This document shows positions 21,817-32,550 of a DNA stretch of 64,000 nucleotides, one piece after another. Source of the stretch: Adiantum capillus-veneris (lineage: Eukaryota > Streptophyta > Polypodiopsida > Polypodiales > Pteridaceae); the NCBI GenBank assembly GCA_014529385.2, contig CM043965.1, forward strand, positions 10,902,412 through 10,966,411. Direction: 5' to 3'. Every line of letters starts with the position of its first letter. Position 1 is the stretch's first letter. A program made the translations under genes and the position numbers. The notes below the pieces were generated by a model that saw nothing but the letters and a program-made list of their open reading frames with translations, was not told where the DNA came from and did no database searches.

Positions 21817-22149
21817 CTATTTTGCCTTCATGGCCATCAACCATGGCCTTCCCAAAATTAGTGGATAGCCCTCCCCCTTAGTAGGCATTACAAAAACATC
21901 TACCTCTACCTCTACCTCAGTGTTGAAAGCTTTGATTTTCACGGCACTTACCACACCCACACACTTTACTTTTGCGTTGTTTGCCATCTTTGCCTTGCAT
22001 GGAGAAGGCCTGTCAACCTCGAGCCCTAATTGAAGCATCATAGCTTCGCTCATTACACAGATTTGTGCACCTCCATCAATGTAGGTGTTTCCAACCCTCT
22101 TTTCTTTTATGTTTACGTCGACAATTGGAAGGATGTCATCCATGTTCAT
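21817..22149 (-). pseudogene. Element D retropepsin with DGG active site
   Basis: 110 residues: YIDGGAQICVMSEA places Asp25-Gly-Gly where most retropepsins have Asp-Ser/Thr-Gly; a standard LILGRPWL follows near 92-99. DGG also occurs in B and is known in Tat-type elements. The start ATG overlaps the gag stop as ATGA (22149-22146), so protease-pol is in a different frame from gag and may be reached by frameshift or reinitiation. A TAG at 21817 interrupts what was one frame with RT. Confidence 0.85.
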
Positions 22150-23519
22150 CCCGAAATTGCTCCGGCTACCTTTGTTTTGGAGCGTCTTGTACTTACCATT
22201 TTAGACCATTGTCGCCTTACTTTAGGTACAAGATGTAGCAGTTGTGGCCATGCAATCTTCGGTCCTTGCTCTGCCACATCCAATGTTAGATCATAGGGCT
22301 TAGAACTTTCCCCTAGCTGGAAGTCGGTGATGCCCAATTTCCGTCGTGGCCTGGATGGCCTCTTGCTAGTTTCTCCTCTCATGCTTCTCTCATCATCTGA
22401 TTGTGTAGCCTTCTCCCTCCTAGCTCTTTTCACAGTCATGGCCTCAAGTGGTTCTAAAAAGGTTATCTTCTCCTTACCCTTGTCCCTCTCCTTTGCTCTG
22501 GGTGGATCCACTACTACGGCTTTTCCTTTCTCTTCTAGCCTGATGATGTTTACAGGGCGATCAGGTGGTGGGGTTGGTGGAAGAGGTGGGATGGATGCTT
22601 GTAGTGGTGTCTGGGGTGGACGTAGAATTTGTGTTGGTGGGGGTGGTGCTCGGGGTGGGGGTGTTCTTTCTCTAGGGGGTGACAATTGGTTCCTCCTACC
22701 TCCTCTATTATAGTTTTGTCGTGGTTTGGGACAGTAGTACATACCGTGACCGTCTTCTCCACAGTTGTAGCAATGATACTCCCTGTTTTGTCGTCGTGCT
22801 CTTCCAGGGTCTTGATCTCTTTCTTGACTCCTCCCTTGTTGTATTAAGTGGACAGACAAATTCTGCAGTTGGTCAGTAATATCGGCCAACATATCTTGTT
22901 GGTCATCTCTTACCCCAAGAGCCGGTGGTGGTGGTGGAATGGTGGTTGTCGTAGTTGCTGGTCGACGTGATGTTGCTGTTTCTGTTGACTCGATTTCTTT
23001 GGCTTTCATTCGCAGCTTCTTGTCCTTAAGGCGAGCAATCTCAACGGCTAACTCGTACGTAGCCGGGAATCTACCTTTCACCTTCTCCTTGAGAAGCGGC
23101 CATAAGCCATGCGTGAACCGTTCGTTTTTTAGGAAATCGGGTGCAGCTTCCCCCCTTGCCAGTGACTCAACCCACCGTTCCCACAAATCCACAAATTTGG
23201 ACTCATAGGTGGCATATTCTAAAAGACTGTCCTGCTTCAAGTCTCTCAACTTGTCCCACAACTTTTCTGAAGTGGTACCTCCCCCAAAGCGCCTCTTAAA
23301 AGCGTTTTTTAAGGGTTCCCAGTCATCCTTGGTTGCTTGTGGAAGTGCATTGTACCATGATCTAGCTTCTAGCTTCATGAGATGCTTAAAGATTCTAACC
23401 CGGGATTCATCCGTATCTTTGTTGCTCACTACACATGCTACTTCAAAGTCATCTAGGAAGTCTGTTACCAAATCCTCCCCCTTCTTTCCTTTAAATGTTG
23501 GAAATGCTACACTTGCCAT
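22146..23519 (-). CDS. Element D gag
   Basis: Start chosen at the ATG giving MASVAFPTFKGKKGEDL; a longer 467-residue frame begins at 23549 but adds only unrelated residues. The capsid part (residues about 10-170) has RIFKHLMKLEARSWYNALP and WEPLKNAFKRRFGG. A Pro-rich and Arg-rich linker surrounds one perfect zinc knuckle, CYNCGEDGHGMYYC. The reading frame is uninterrupted. It overlaps the protease start by ATGA. Role: particle shell and RNA binding. Confidence 0.88.
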   Translation of the reverse strand: MASVAFPTFKGKKGEDLVTDFLDDFEVACVVSNKDTDESRVRIFKHLMKLEARSWYNALPQATKDDWEPLKNAFKRRFGGGTTSEKLWDKLRDLKQDSLLEYATYESKFVDLWERWVESLARGEAAPDFLKNERFTHGLWPLLKEKVKGRFPATYELAVEIARLKDKKLRMKAKEIESTETATSRRPATTTTTIPPPPPALGVRDDQQDMLADITDQLQNLSVHLIQQGRSQERDQDPGRARRQNREYHCYNCGEDGHGMYYCPKPRQNYNRGGRRNQLSPPRERTPPPRAPPPPTQILRPPQTPLQASIPPLPPTPPPDRPVNIIRLEEKGKAVVVDPPRAKERDKGKEKITFLEPLEAMTVKRARREKATQSDDERSMRGETSKRPSRPRRKLGITDFQLGESSKPYDLTLDVAEQGPKIAWPQLLHLVPKVRRQWSKMVSTRRSKTKVAGAISG

Positions 23520-23838
23520 GATTACTGAGAGAGAGCTAGAAAGACACACTGCTTAACTTGCAAAAGTTTTTTTCTTCTTTACAAGGAGGCGTGTATACCC
23601 TCTTATACTAGGACATAGATTAAAACTTCAAACGGTACATTGCCTTGTACCAAAGGTAGGACAAATGGTTGATCTGATGCCAAAACCTCAGAAAATCGCT
23701 CCCCACCCAGCATGGTGTCAATGACGTGCTAATAGTGAGCCTTCAAATCCAGTATTACCTTGATTGAGCGTACACGTGTTGGTATGTGTGATCTGTCTTG
23801 AGGTAGGTTGTACTGATTCATGTGAAGCTTAGAGGTGC

Positions 23839-24304
23839 TTAGTCACTGTCCAAGCTTGTGGGAGAGGGTGGTGTTCTTTCCTGAAACAAACTCAGTAGAT
23901 CCCTAGTTTCTCTAGTGAGAGTGTGAGCCAATGATTCCGTTATCTGTGCTGCAACATCAGGTGCGACTTGAAAACTGACTGTGATAATTACCTCGGTGAC
24001 TTGAGTTACCCGATTCTCAAAGTAGAATAGTGTTGATTCTCTATTGTGTAGAGCTCCTTCCATTTTGTTGTTGTGGGTTGGTTGTAGGTTGCGGACATGG
24101 TTTCGACCTTCTCCTTCTTCTTCTTGGCACTTGGCCTATGTATATCCACTGGGTTTGGCGTGTTGGTTGACTCTCCCACTGCAAATCGATTATCGTTACG
24201 CCTGGCACTCGAGCTTCGATGGAGATGCGGAGTTCGTCTAGTTGTGCTTGGAGCTCTTCTTCTTCTGTCGTCCAATTAGCAAATCCTGCTAGCCATTCAT
24301 CCAT
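23839..24304 (-). pseudogene. Element D leader ORF between primer site and gag
   Basis: Three overlapping minus-strand frames (24041-24304, 24006-24275, 23839-24063) look like pieces of one protein of about 150 residues: an acidic N-terminus (NWTTEEEELQAQLDELRISI), an Arg-rich patch, then ITESLAHTLTRETRDLLSLF, which could form a helix. No family is recognised. It starts about 70 bases inside the LTR. It may be a small extra protein, or simply fortuitous frames in a leader. Confidence 0.35.
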
Positions 24305-24357
24305 TCACAATAGTTTAGGGGTTTCAATCTTGTAAACTGAAGGGTTTCATGAAAAGA

Positions 24358-24375
24358 TCCTCAGTGGGGGCACCA
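24358..24375 (-). promoter_or_regulatory. Element D primer binding site
   Basis: The minus strand reads TGGTGCCCCCACTGAGGA starting two bases inside the 5' LTR. The B element has the same sequence with one change (TGATGCCCCC...). The tRNA was not identified. Confidence 0.75.
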
Positions 24376-24377
24376 AA

Positions 24378-24590
24378 TGACGGGAGCAAAGCGAACCCCG
24401 AACCCCGACGGCCTCTAAAACACCGGGGACCGAATGGCGCGCCTCGAGCCTGTCATGGTAAAGCAAACAGGGGGCACCACCTAGCTTCAGCGGCTAGGAC
24501 GCAAACAACACACCACCATAACAAAGTTTTCATCCAAGAGAGATGGATGCTTGGGAGTAATGATGAAGAGGAAGGGGAATGAGATCAAGT

Positions 24591-24648
<58 letters not shown>

Positions 24649-25947
24649 AGCGGCTTAGTACTTAGGCACCACAGAAGATGGCGAATCCGCATACCCTTCA
24701 CACATACACAAGCTCACTCCAAACACAAGACTAGGTGGCGATTCCGCACACCTCACATGGGCAAAACATTGCAAGAAAACATACTCACAAAACCTCAAGC
24801 TTTATTTAGAGAATAAGACGATGAAATGGGGGGCATAGGGTAGGGGAAAGAGAAGGGAGAGAGTGGTAGAGCACATGGATGATAGGTGGGAGCTGATGGC
24901 GAAGACTCGCACGAGGGTTATGGCCATCATCCTTCATTTAGTTGCCCTTCATCTTCCATAGCCAAGGGTATAGAGGTCATGCTCAAGACAAGCATGGTGA
25001 TTGCGGTGATGGTGATGGTGTGGGTGTGTGTGTGTGCACTAGGCACACACAGTGCATAGTGTACTCTTTGGTGATGGTGTGTGTCCTTAGTGTGATGGTG
25101 ACCCCTCTTTATATAGGGGAGGAGGGGGGAGAAATTCTAGAATTTAGAAATGAAGAAATCATTATCTACATAGGCCATGTGACTGTGGGCCCCACTTGTC
25201 TGGTTGTGTGTATATGTGCCAGAACAGCAGTCTCATGAGAGAGAGACTAAGAGAGAGAGATGGGTTGATGAAAAAAAGTGAGAGGTGACATGGAGAATAA
25301 AGTAATTACAAGAGGGGAGAGAGGGGAGTGTGTTCAGAGGTGAATCTGTGTGCAGATGTGTGTGAACACAAGAAAAATCAGGTAACCACCGGGTGGGGAT
25401 GGGTCTGTGGTCACCTTTTTCAGTGAAACTGAGTGTGTGTGAGTGTGGGGGAGGTTATTTAGCTACAAGACAAGAGACATGGCACCCTTTAGAGAGAGAG
25501 GGGGGTATTTGGGTCATGGGATATGATAGGAGAGAGAAAGAGGGGGTGGGGTATACTATTTTGGAAGATAGGGTAAGTTGCATGTGAGTTAGGGTGCATT
25601 ATTGGTGAGTTATAATGCATTATTGGTGAGAGGTGGGGTAGCTTGAGGGGAGAGAGAAAGGAGAAAGGACAAGGGGAAGAGAGAGGGGGTTGACCTTTTG
25701 AGTGGAGGAGAGGAAAAGGGACATCCGGCGGGCAACAATGAAGAAAAAGGAGGCAAGGTGGGGATGGGCTACCCCGCAGGCATGAGGTGGCTTATTTTAC
25801 CTTTCTTATATATTTACATAATCATACTTTATTTTTTTCTTACTTTTTCCAATGCCTTTTATCACTCCCTCCCTAAGAGGGGGTTTTCATGGGGTGGGGA
25901 CGAGAGAAGAGGGGTATGGGAGCTTGGCTTGTGAAAAGCCCCCATCA
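24378..25947 (-). repeat. Element D 5' LTR (right)
   Basis: 1570 bp, pair of 16634-18229. GA microsatellite at 24597-24645; TATA box at 25102-25115 on the minus strand. It begins on the minus strand TGATGGGGGCTTTTCAC, similar to the B LTR start. Confidence 0.93.
24597..24645. repeat. (GA)n microsatellite in element D right LTR
   Basis: About 49 bases of GA, 30 shorter than in the paired LTR. Confidence 0.95.
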
Positions 25948-26087
25948 CCAAGTTAACTAAGTACCATCTTTATGTTGCTACCATAAATTAAGTTCACTCG
26001 CTATGCTCACAAAGTAATTCCTCAGAAGTGCTTCACCTAATTTCCTAATTCTGCTACTCTCAAAGTTCATAGGCCATTTCCATTACA
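25948..26087 (+). repeat. Element C 5' LTR, end part
   Basis: Continues the C LTR after D (first four bases CCAA are the D target duplication). It matches 38600-38739 and ends CATTACA, directly before the primer site. Confidence 0.9.
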
Positions 26088-26088
26088 T

Positions 26089-26100
26089 TGGTATCAGAGC
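26089..26100 (+). promoter_or_regulatory. Element C primer binding site (initiator Met tRNA)
   Basis: TGGTATCAGAGC one base after the LTR end, the common plant initiator-Met tRNA primer sequence. Confidence 0.92.
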
Positions 26101-27060
26101 ATTTGGTTTCTCTTTTCTTTCTTAAGAAGAGAGGTCCTTAAGTAGCCTATTAATGGTTGATTTTGCTAATTATATTAGGGTAAGTGGGACTGGGATCTAT
26201 TATCGGTTTTGTTGAGCCCACTATGTGGGATATGGTGCACACCTCGGGAGATTTGATCTTAATAATGGAGTCTATTTAGACTTGCCTACGGCTTTATCAT
26301 TATTGAGCATTAAGAAGTCCGAAAGGAGCTATCCCTCGGCAACTTCGCTATGTTAGACTCACTCCACTACTCTCTATAATTAACCAATTCGAGCCGTGGG
26401 TGTAGATACTTAAGTGTCTATTTTCAAAGGCTAAGAGGAGTAGCAACTAAGGTTTTGAATTGCCAAAGTATACACTAAGCAAACACATAAGTTTAATTAA
26501 CATGGCTGATAATAACCAAGAGTAGAATGAACATTGATAACTTTGATTTTGCACATAAAGGTGCCAATGATGATGCCCCCATGTTTGTTAATTATCTTGT
26601 CACTAGTTGCAACAAGCTATAGGCAACCCCACTTTGCAAGCCGAAGTTACTCAACAACTTCGTGCTTATGGGATTTCCTTTCCTCTTCAAGAGGAGAGAG
26701 AGCTTACGAGGACTCTTGATGAGACCCCCAAAAGAAGACTCTCCCATACGAGAGGAGGAATCCAAAGAACAAGAAAGTAATGAATCCCTAAGTTCCTCTG
26801 AAGATGTGGCTCCACAAAGATGGCAGACTATATGATCGCCAACTCCTCCCAAGAGGAAAGGGTTAACCCATAGTCCTTCTCCTTGTCACTCCAAAAGGGA
26901 AGAGAGAAAACAAAGGAAGAAAAGGGCAAGAAAAAGGTGACCCTCTTCTCCTTCTTGTTCACCTTCCTCCTCTATCGATGAAAGCTATGGCTATTCTCCT
27001 AGAGAATACAAGAGGGGAGGACATCAAAAATCTTACCCTGCATGGCAAAGGTCACAAAAG
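26101..27060 (+). other. Element C leader and decayed gag N-terminus
   Basis: No long frame. From about 26700 short Ser/Glu/Lys-rich stretches in shifting frames lead toward gag, as expected for the charged N-terminus of a decayed Gag. Nothing else is recognised. Confidence 0.5.
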
Positions 27061-27663
27061 CTAAAGAAGTTCAAAGAGGGAGGAAAAAGTATCTCTTTTC
27101 TCACCTATGATGACACCTTTGGTGCTACTGACAAAGTATTGGCCTTCATCCAACAATTTGATGCGGCCTTTGGAGATGAGGGATTCATGGAGTCCTCCAA
27201 GCTACACCATGTAGCTATGAACTTCCAAAAATCGGCTCGTCAATGGTGGGCTAGCCTTCGTGGCAACGGCAAAGCCCCAAAGACATGGAAAACTATACGA
27301 GTTTCCATCATGAAGCAATTCCTTGCAAGTGAATCAAAGGACAAAGGGCTTACCAAATGGTGAAGTTTAAAGCTTCTCTCTCATGAGTCTATCCACAAAT
27401 ATGTGGACAAGTTTTGGGATTTACATCTCAAGACTACTATCTTTCAAAAGATAGACTTTGCTATGCAAAAGAAACAATTCTATGCGGGATTACCCAAAGA
27501 GATGGCCGAGTATGTCAACTCTCAACGGCATGGTTCTATCACCAAGGTAATCCACCACACCATGGTTGCTTCGTGCATCAATTTCCAACAAGGGGCTAGA
27601 TGGAATGTCAAGCCCATGGAAAATAAAGACAAAAGTGATGCCAAGGGGAAATCCAATGCCTAA
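27061..27663 (+). pseudogene. Element C gag capsid region
   Basis: 27139-27363 carries a gag domain (NFQKSARQWWASLRGNGKAPKTW, split by a TGA at about 27361); 27403-27663 continues in the same style (FYAGLPKEMAEYVNSQRHGS). The stop and a small offset split one original protein. Confidence 0.75.
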
Positions 27664-27892
27664 AATTCTTACCAAGGCTATTCCAACAACAACAACAACA
27701 ATCGGTCCAAGGAGAAAAGGGTTTACAAAGGTAAATATAAACTCTCTCCTAAAGAGCTAGAAGCTTTTCATAAGGACCAAAATGTTTTAAGTGTGGGGAG
27801 CAAGGCCATGGTTATCGTCCTTGCCCCAATAGAATTGCCCACAATGAGACTCCTAGAGCCTCTATGCTTGAAGCTCCAAAAGAGGATGCTCA
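27664..27892 (+). pseudogene. Element C gag nucleocapsid zinc knuckle
   Basis: Around 27784-27826 a frame encodes CFKCGEQGHGYRPC, a complete C-x2-C-x4-H-x4-C knuckle. Flanking frames are broken. Confidence 0.7.
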
Positions 27893-28306
27893 TTGCCAAG
27901 GATTTCTCCTTTCCTATGCTTGGGAAAGATGCAAGAGTATGATGCCTTTATTTTGTTTGACCCTAGTTCAACTCACAACTTAAATTCCACGGAGTTGACC
28001 ACTAAGCTAGGCATACAAGCCCACAAGATGGGAGATGCATTGAAATCCAATGGAGCTATCAGGGGACAAGACGTCTCAGTTACTTCTTTGGTTGGAAAAT
28101 TAAGGCTTCATGTCCAAAGCTATTTGGACAAAGAGGATTTCTTCATCTCCCCTCTCAAACATGAGGATGTTATCGTTGGGGCACCATGGTTTAATTGCAT
28201 GGCTTCCAACATGAAGTTCCCTGAAAGGAGAATCTACTTCACCTATAGGGAAAAGAGCATGCATATAGATGTTTATGAGTTGGGAAACACCATATCCCTG
28301 CAATAA
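27893..28306 (+). pseudogene. Element C retropepsin with damaged active site
   Basis: 137 residues. FILFDPSSTHNL stands where D-S/T-G-S-T-H is expected, so the Gly is lost. A distal VIVGAPWFNCM corresponds to the ILG-x-x-W-L segment. The fold looks otherwise complete; catalysis is unlikely. Confidence 0.75.
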
Positions 28307-28396
28307 AGGGAATCAAGAGGAATTAGAGTTGTCTAATTTCCTTAATGGATCCCAAGATGTTTTCATTGATGACATCCCTAGTGAGCTACCTCTAAA

Positions 28397-28941
28397 ATGA
28401 GGGATGATGACCAAGCAATTGAGCTCCTACTAGGGAGCTCACTGCCTAACAAGCCTCCTTATCGAGTTTCACAAGCTCAACAAGAGGAGATCATGAGGCA
28501 AGTGCATGAATTGGTAAAAAAAAAAGGGATGGTGAGGTCTAGCTCCTGTCCAATTTGTTCACTATTACTTTTAGTGCAAAAGAAAGACGACACATATCAC
28601 ATGTGTGTCAACTATAGAGCACTAAATAAGATCACTATCAAAAATAGATTTTCCGTGCCACGGGTAGAAGATCTTTGATAATTTACAAGTTTTGGTCTGA
28701 CAAATGCTCCAGATGCATTCCAACTCATGATGGACAAAAATCTTTAGGCCATTCAAATTCTCTTGAAGAGTACAAGCAACACCTCCAGGTAATCTTTCAA
28801 GTTGTGAGAGAGAATAATCTTTTCATTAATAAAAAAAAATTGAATTTTTTCTACAAGACATTCAATACTTATGTCACATTATCTCTAAAGATGGCACCGT
28901 ATGGATGCAACAAAGTTAGAGGTAATACAAAGATGGCCTAA
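28397..28941 (+). pseudogene. Element C reverse transcriptase, two internal deletions
   Basis: 28397-28678 has the RT start (PPYRVSQAQQEEIMRQV, then VQKKDDTYHMCVNYRALNK). After VPRVEDL the sequence jumps to FGLTNAPDAFQLMM in a new frame and then to a SLEEYKQHLQVIF segment. Both the first catalytic Asp region and the x-x-D-D motif are absent, so the enzyme is dead. A normal RT is about 160 residues longer. Confidence 0.8.
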
Positions 28942-29068
28942 TCCAATGAGTCTATAGGAGGTACAAAGCTTCATAGGTATGTGTGCATACTAAAGATGCT
29001 TCATTAAAAAAATTCTTGCTAATAGCAAGCCCATTACATGACTTAACAAAAAAGAGCGTTAAGTATTC

Positions 29069-29704
29069 ATGGACTGCAAAAGTACAAGAAGCTTGAAGAA
29101 GCTTAAGGAGAATCTTATTTCTCAACATGTGCTCACACTACTAGATCTCTCAAAGCCGTTTGAGGTCCAATGTGATGCTTGTGGTAATTGCCTTGGAGCT
29201 ATTTTGCTTCAAGAAGGGCATGCCATAGCATATGAGAGTCAAAGACAAATACAAAAAAGAGCTACTAGCTATTCTATATGCCCTAAACACGTGGAAACAC
29301 TATCTCTTGGGGACTCCATTTATCCTACGAATGGATCACAAAGCCTCAAGAACTTCATGACGCAAACCAAGATCTCTGAAAAACAAATGAGGTGGGCAAA
29401 TTTACTTTTGCAATTTAAATTTCATATTGCTCACGTTGTTGACAAGCACAATCAAGTGGTTGATGCACTTTCACAACGACCAAGGGTAAATGTGGTGTCT
29501 ATAGCAACTCACAATGACCTATCTTTTATGATAGATGAGTATGCTACTGACCAAGACTTTAAGTCTATAATTACTGTCTTTGCATTAGGAAAAAAAAAAG
29601 AATCATTCACCTTGAAGGATGGTTATCTTCCAAATGGCAATAGGCTATGTGTTACTCACCCATACAATAAGAAAGTCATGTATGAACCCCATACTCCTCC
29701 TTAA
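29069..29704 (+). pseudogene. Element C RNase H and integrase zinc-domain start
   Basis: FEVQCDACGNCLGAILLQEGH is the RNase H start of chromodomain-type gypsy elements; NLLLQFKFHIAHVVDKHNQVVDALSQRP is its end. A KDGYLPNGNRLCV segment begins the integrase zinc region, then a stop. The central helix has shifted frame. Confidence 0.8.
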
Positions 29705-30600
29705 TATGTGTGCCAAAGAGGGAATCCATAATCTACTCTTCAAGGAGTAGAAATGTATTTCTGTTGGTCTACCATGAAAAGTAAACATACAAGAGTATGT
29801 TTCAAAATGCGTGGTATACCAAAAGTTGAAATTTGATCGAGGGAAGCAACTTGGATTGTTTCAGTCGACAGGATTAACAAGAAAACACACTCTATGCCTA
29901 TAAAAAAAAGACTATTAAGGCACATCAAATGGCAACCCTCTTCAGATCTCAAATTTTCAAGCATCATGGCTTTCCAACATCCATAGTGTCGGACAAAGAT
30001 CCTAGAATGACTAGTAAGTTCTAGAAGGGTCTCTTTGAGAATCTAGGAAGTAGATTAAATTTTTCTTTCGGCCTATCATCCACAAACGGATGACCAAAGT
30101 GAAATAACTAATCTAATGATTCTTGATATATTAAAAGCCTATGTCATGGAAGTAGATCAATGTTCTTAATGATAGAAGTACCTACCTCTTATAGAGTATG
30201 CGTACAATGCTATTGTACATACTTCTATGTGGAAAGTACCTTTTGAGGTTAAGGAAGGAAGATCCAAAAGTCCCTTACTACTTAAAGTACATGGGAAGAT
30301 CTTAGCTGCTGATGAATATAGCCGAGACCTACAAGAATATTTTCCAAAGATTAAAGGGGTTATATCCATCTCACAGGAAAGGCAAAAAAGGCTGATGCTA
30401 ATAAGCACAGAAGAGCCTTAGCCTTTAAGGAAAATGATTGGGTCTTGCTAAAGTTTCTCAAGGCTCATCTCAGGCATACTACGGGTAATAGTCCTACAGA
30501 CCACCAAGAGTATGATGCTAAACTAGCAAAAAGATACTATGGTCCTTAGAATTCTTAAGCCAGTCAATGAGATGGCTTATCAATTGAAGTTGCCCAACCA
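29705..30600 (+). pseudogene. Element C integrase core remnant
   Basis: Traces only: a VSDKDPRMTSKF-like segment near 29980-30020 with the second catalytic Asp, WKVPFEVKEGRSKSPLL near 30228, and a KRYYGP-like segment near 30530. Many stops and shifts. Confidence 0.6.
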
Positions 30601-30885
30601 TTGACTCATGCACAATGTTTTCCATGAGAGCCTACGTAAGCCTTACAAAGGAGCTCCATCAAAAGAAGCAATAGTTGTTGCAGACCCTCCAAAAATCGAA
30701 GATCAAGAAGAAGTACTTCAACCTGAGTTCATCCTATGACATGAAGACAAGGTAATAAGAAATGGTAAGATTATTTGACGATATCTTATTAAGTTTAAGA
30801 ATTATTGTTTTAAAGATGCTAGATGGATGCAAAGAACCTAGCTTAAGGATAATATGAACCTTGTCAATGCTTACAATGTTGCACT
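30601..30885 (+). pseudogene. Element C chromodomain-like integrase tail
   Basis: Across stops the plus strand encodes MHNVFHESLRKPYKG, a linker, then HEDKVIRNGKII, YLIKFKNYCFKDARWM, a reduced chromodomain of the kind found after integrase in chromoviruses. Such tails bind chromatin marks and steer insertion. Confidence 0.65.
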
Positions 30886-31237
30886 ACAGTAAGCATATGA
30901 AAATGCATTTTAAATGAAAAATGTTTTTGTCTTATAAGACCAGTTCTCTTTTTATTGTGCACAAATTTAAGAAGTATGCATGCTTAAAATCATGTTTGTG
31001 GTGATGACGTCTCCCAAACACCAAGTAGATCTTGTCACTCTACTTTGGAAGTATGATATGGATTAAAGAGCAGACATGCTTGTGGCAACTATGTCTCTCA
31101 AGCACCAAATGGACTAGTTATCCATCTTGGAATGATGTTGTAGGGTAAAAAGGGATCCTCTACCCGCTAAGACAAATTGATTAATGACTATGACTTTATC
31201 TCTTTTACATCATAGTCGAGGACGAGACTATGATTTC

Positions 31238-31250
31238 AAGAGAGAGGTAA
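31238..31250 (+). promoter_or_regulatory. Element C polypurine tract
   Basis: AAGAGAGAGGTAA lies directly before the TG of the right LTR. Confidence 0.75.
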
Positions 31251-32199
31251 TGTCATTAAATATCTAATATCTAACCAACCCAAATGATTTTCTCATATTA
31301 AACTGATCACTTAATGTGGGATAATAAACGGGAACAAGGGTTAGAATATAGACATGTGCTTACGGATCTATCTCAAGACGGGGCCAATGGTAAAGGGGCC
31401 GAAATGAGAAATGGTCTGTCAAAGAGCAAGGTTAACTAATGGAGCTTAAAAGACCTTAGGGTTAGCTTCATTAAAGACCTCCAATGGTTAGTGTTAAAAG
31501 TCCTTTGACCTTAAGCAAGCTAGGGCTGAGCTTGAGGTGGGGACCCAACCTAAACTTGTCTTTGACCTTAAGCAAGCTAGGGTTGTGCTTGAGGTGGGAA
31601 CCCGACCTAAACTTGCCTTTGACCTTAGGAAAGCTAGGGCTGAGCTTGAGGTGGGAACTCCACCTAAGGTGCTTGTCATGCTTGATGGCTAAGGCAGTTG
31701 AGGTACTTGTCATACTTAATGAGGAAGTTGCTTGAGAAGCTTTCTATGCATGGGGGGTAAGATGCTTGAGTCAAAAAGAGACCCTACACACTTAATGAGG
31801 AAGTTGCTTGAGAAGCTTTCTATGCATGGGGGTAAGATGCTTGAGTCAAAAAGAGACCTTACACACTTAATGAGGAAGTTGCTTGAGAAGCTTCCTATGC
31901 ATGGGGGTAAGATGCTTGAGTCAAAAAGAGACCCTACACACTTAATGAGAAAGTTGCTTGAGAATCTTCCTATGCATGGGGGGTAAGATGCTTGAATCAA
32001 GAAGAGACCCTACACACTTAATGAGGAAGTTGCTTGAGAAGCTTCCTATGCATAAAAGTCCCAAAGTTAGGGAAAGCTTTGACCTAACCTTCCACTCACC
32101 TAAGGGGCACCCCTTTTCTAAAAGGGCACATGGGACACATGTCAGACTCTCACTAAGCTTAACCACATGGTGTGCTTGAATTCTATTGGTTGGACTAAA
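31251..32199 (+). repeat. Element C 3' LTR, left part (interrupted by E)
   Basis: Collinear with 14874-15255 up to TTGACCTTAGG near 31619-31629; from there to 32199 it matches the reverse complement of 15256-15828. It holds four units of the 76-bp array in opposite orientation (about 31745-32050). Element E follows at 32200. Confidence 0.9.
32195..32199. repeat. Target-site duplication of element E, left
   Basis: CTAAA before the E LTR; repeated at 37818-37822. Confidence 0.9.
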
Positions 32200-32283
32200 T
32201 GTTAGGAAAAAAGACGTAGCTAAATAGATAATTGAGTAGATTACTTAATGGAGAGAGACAGATTTATATATACGAGATTATAG

Positions 32284-32286
<3 letters not shown>

Positions 32287-32336
<50 letters not shown>
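32287..32336. repeat. (AG)n microsatellite in element E left LTR
   Basis: 50 bases of AG; 18 bases in the paired LTR (37133-37150). Confidence 0.95.
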
Positions 32337-32340
<4 letters not shown>

Positions 32341-32540
32341 CACGATATACGTGGTTCACCCAATGTGGGCTACGTCCACGAGAAAGCAACCACTCAATGG
32401 CTTTAGTACTTCAAAACAAGAAGTAGTTTACAAAGGGATTATACCCTTAATGGAGCTCCCGACTTGCTTCACTCTCACCACCTCACACTCACCTTGTTGC
32501 ATCAACTTCACACTATGAAATGTGTGTAGAAATGGCCTCC

Positions 32541-32550
32541 TTTTATAGGC
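32541..32550 (-). promoter_or_regulatory. TATA box, element E LTR
   Basis: The minus strand reads GCCTATAAAA, with the same sequence in the right LTR near 37354-37363. The AG tract lies about 200 bases downstream in the transcribed direction. Confidence 0.6.

Larger units (their letters stand above)
16634..25947 (-). mobile_element. Element D: young Tat-like Ty3/gypsy retrotransposon, nested in C
   Basis: Two LTRs (16634-18229, 24378-25947) begin TGACGGGAGCAAAG and end CCCCCATCA and look nearly identical. Only four bases, CCAA, are clearly duplicated at the target (16630-16633, 25948-25951). Minus-strand order: PBS, leader ORF, gag, protease, RT with RNase H, second RNase H, integrase, polypurine tract. 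Gag is intact; protease through integrase share one frame broken by three stop codons and one indel. It is the best preserved element in the window and close in type to B. Confidence 0.93.

Noticed and set aside
22327-22713. Plus-strand Gly-rich frame
   Set aside because: Antisense of the Pro-rich linker in element D gag.
31484-32179. Several plus and minus frames of 60-95 codons with internal repeats
   Set aside because: Follow from tandem repeats in the element C LTR; protein repeats in both strands are a repeat artefact.
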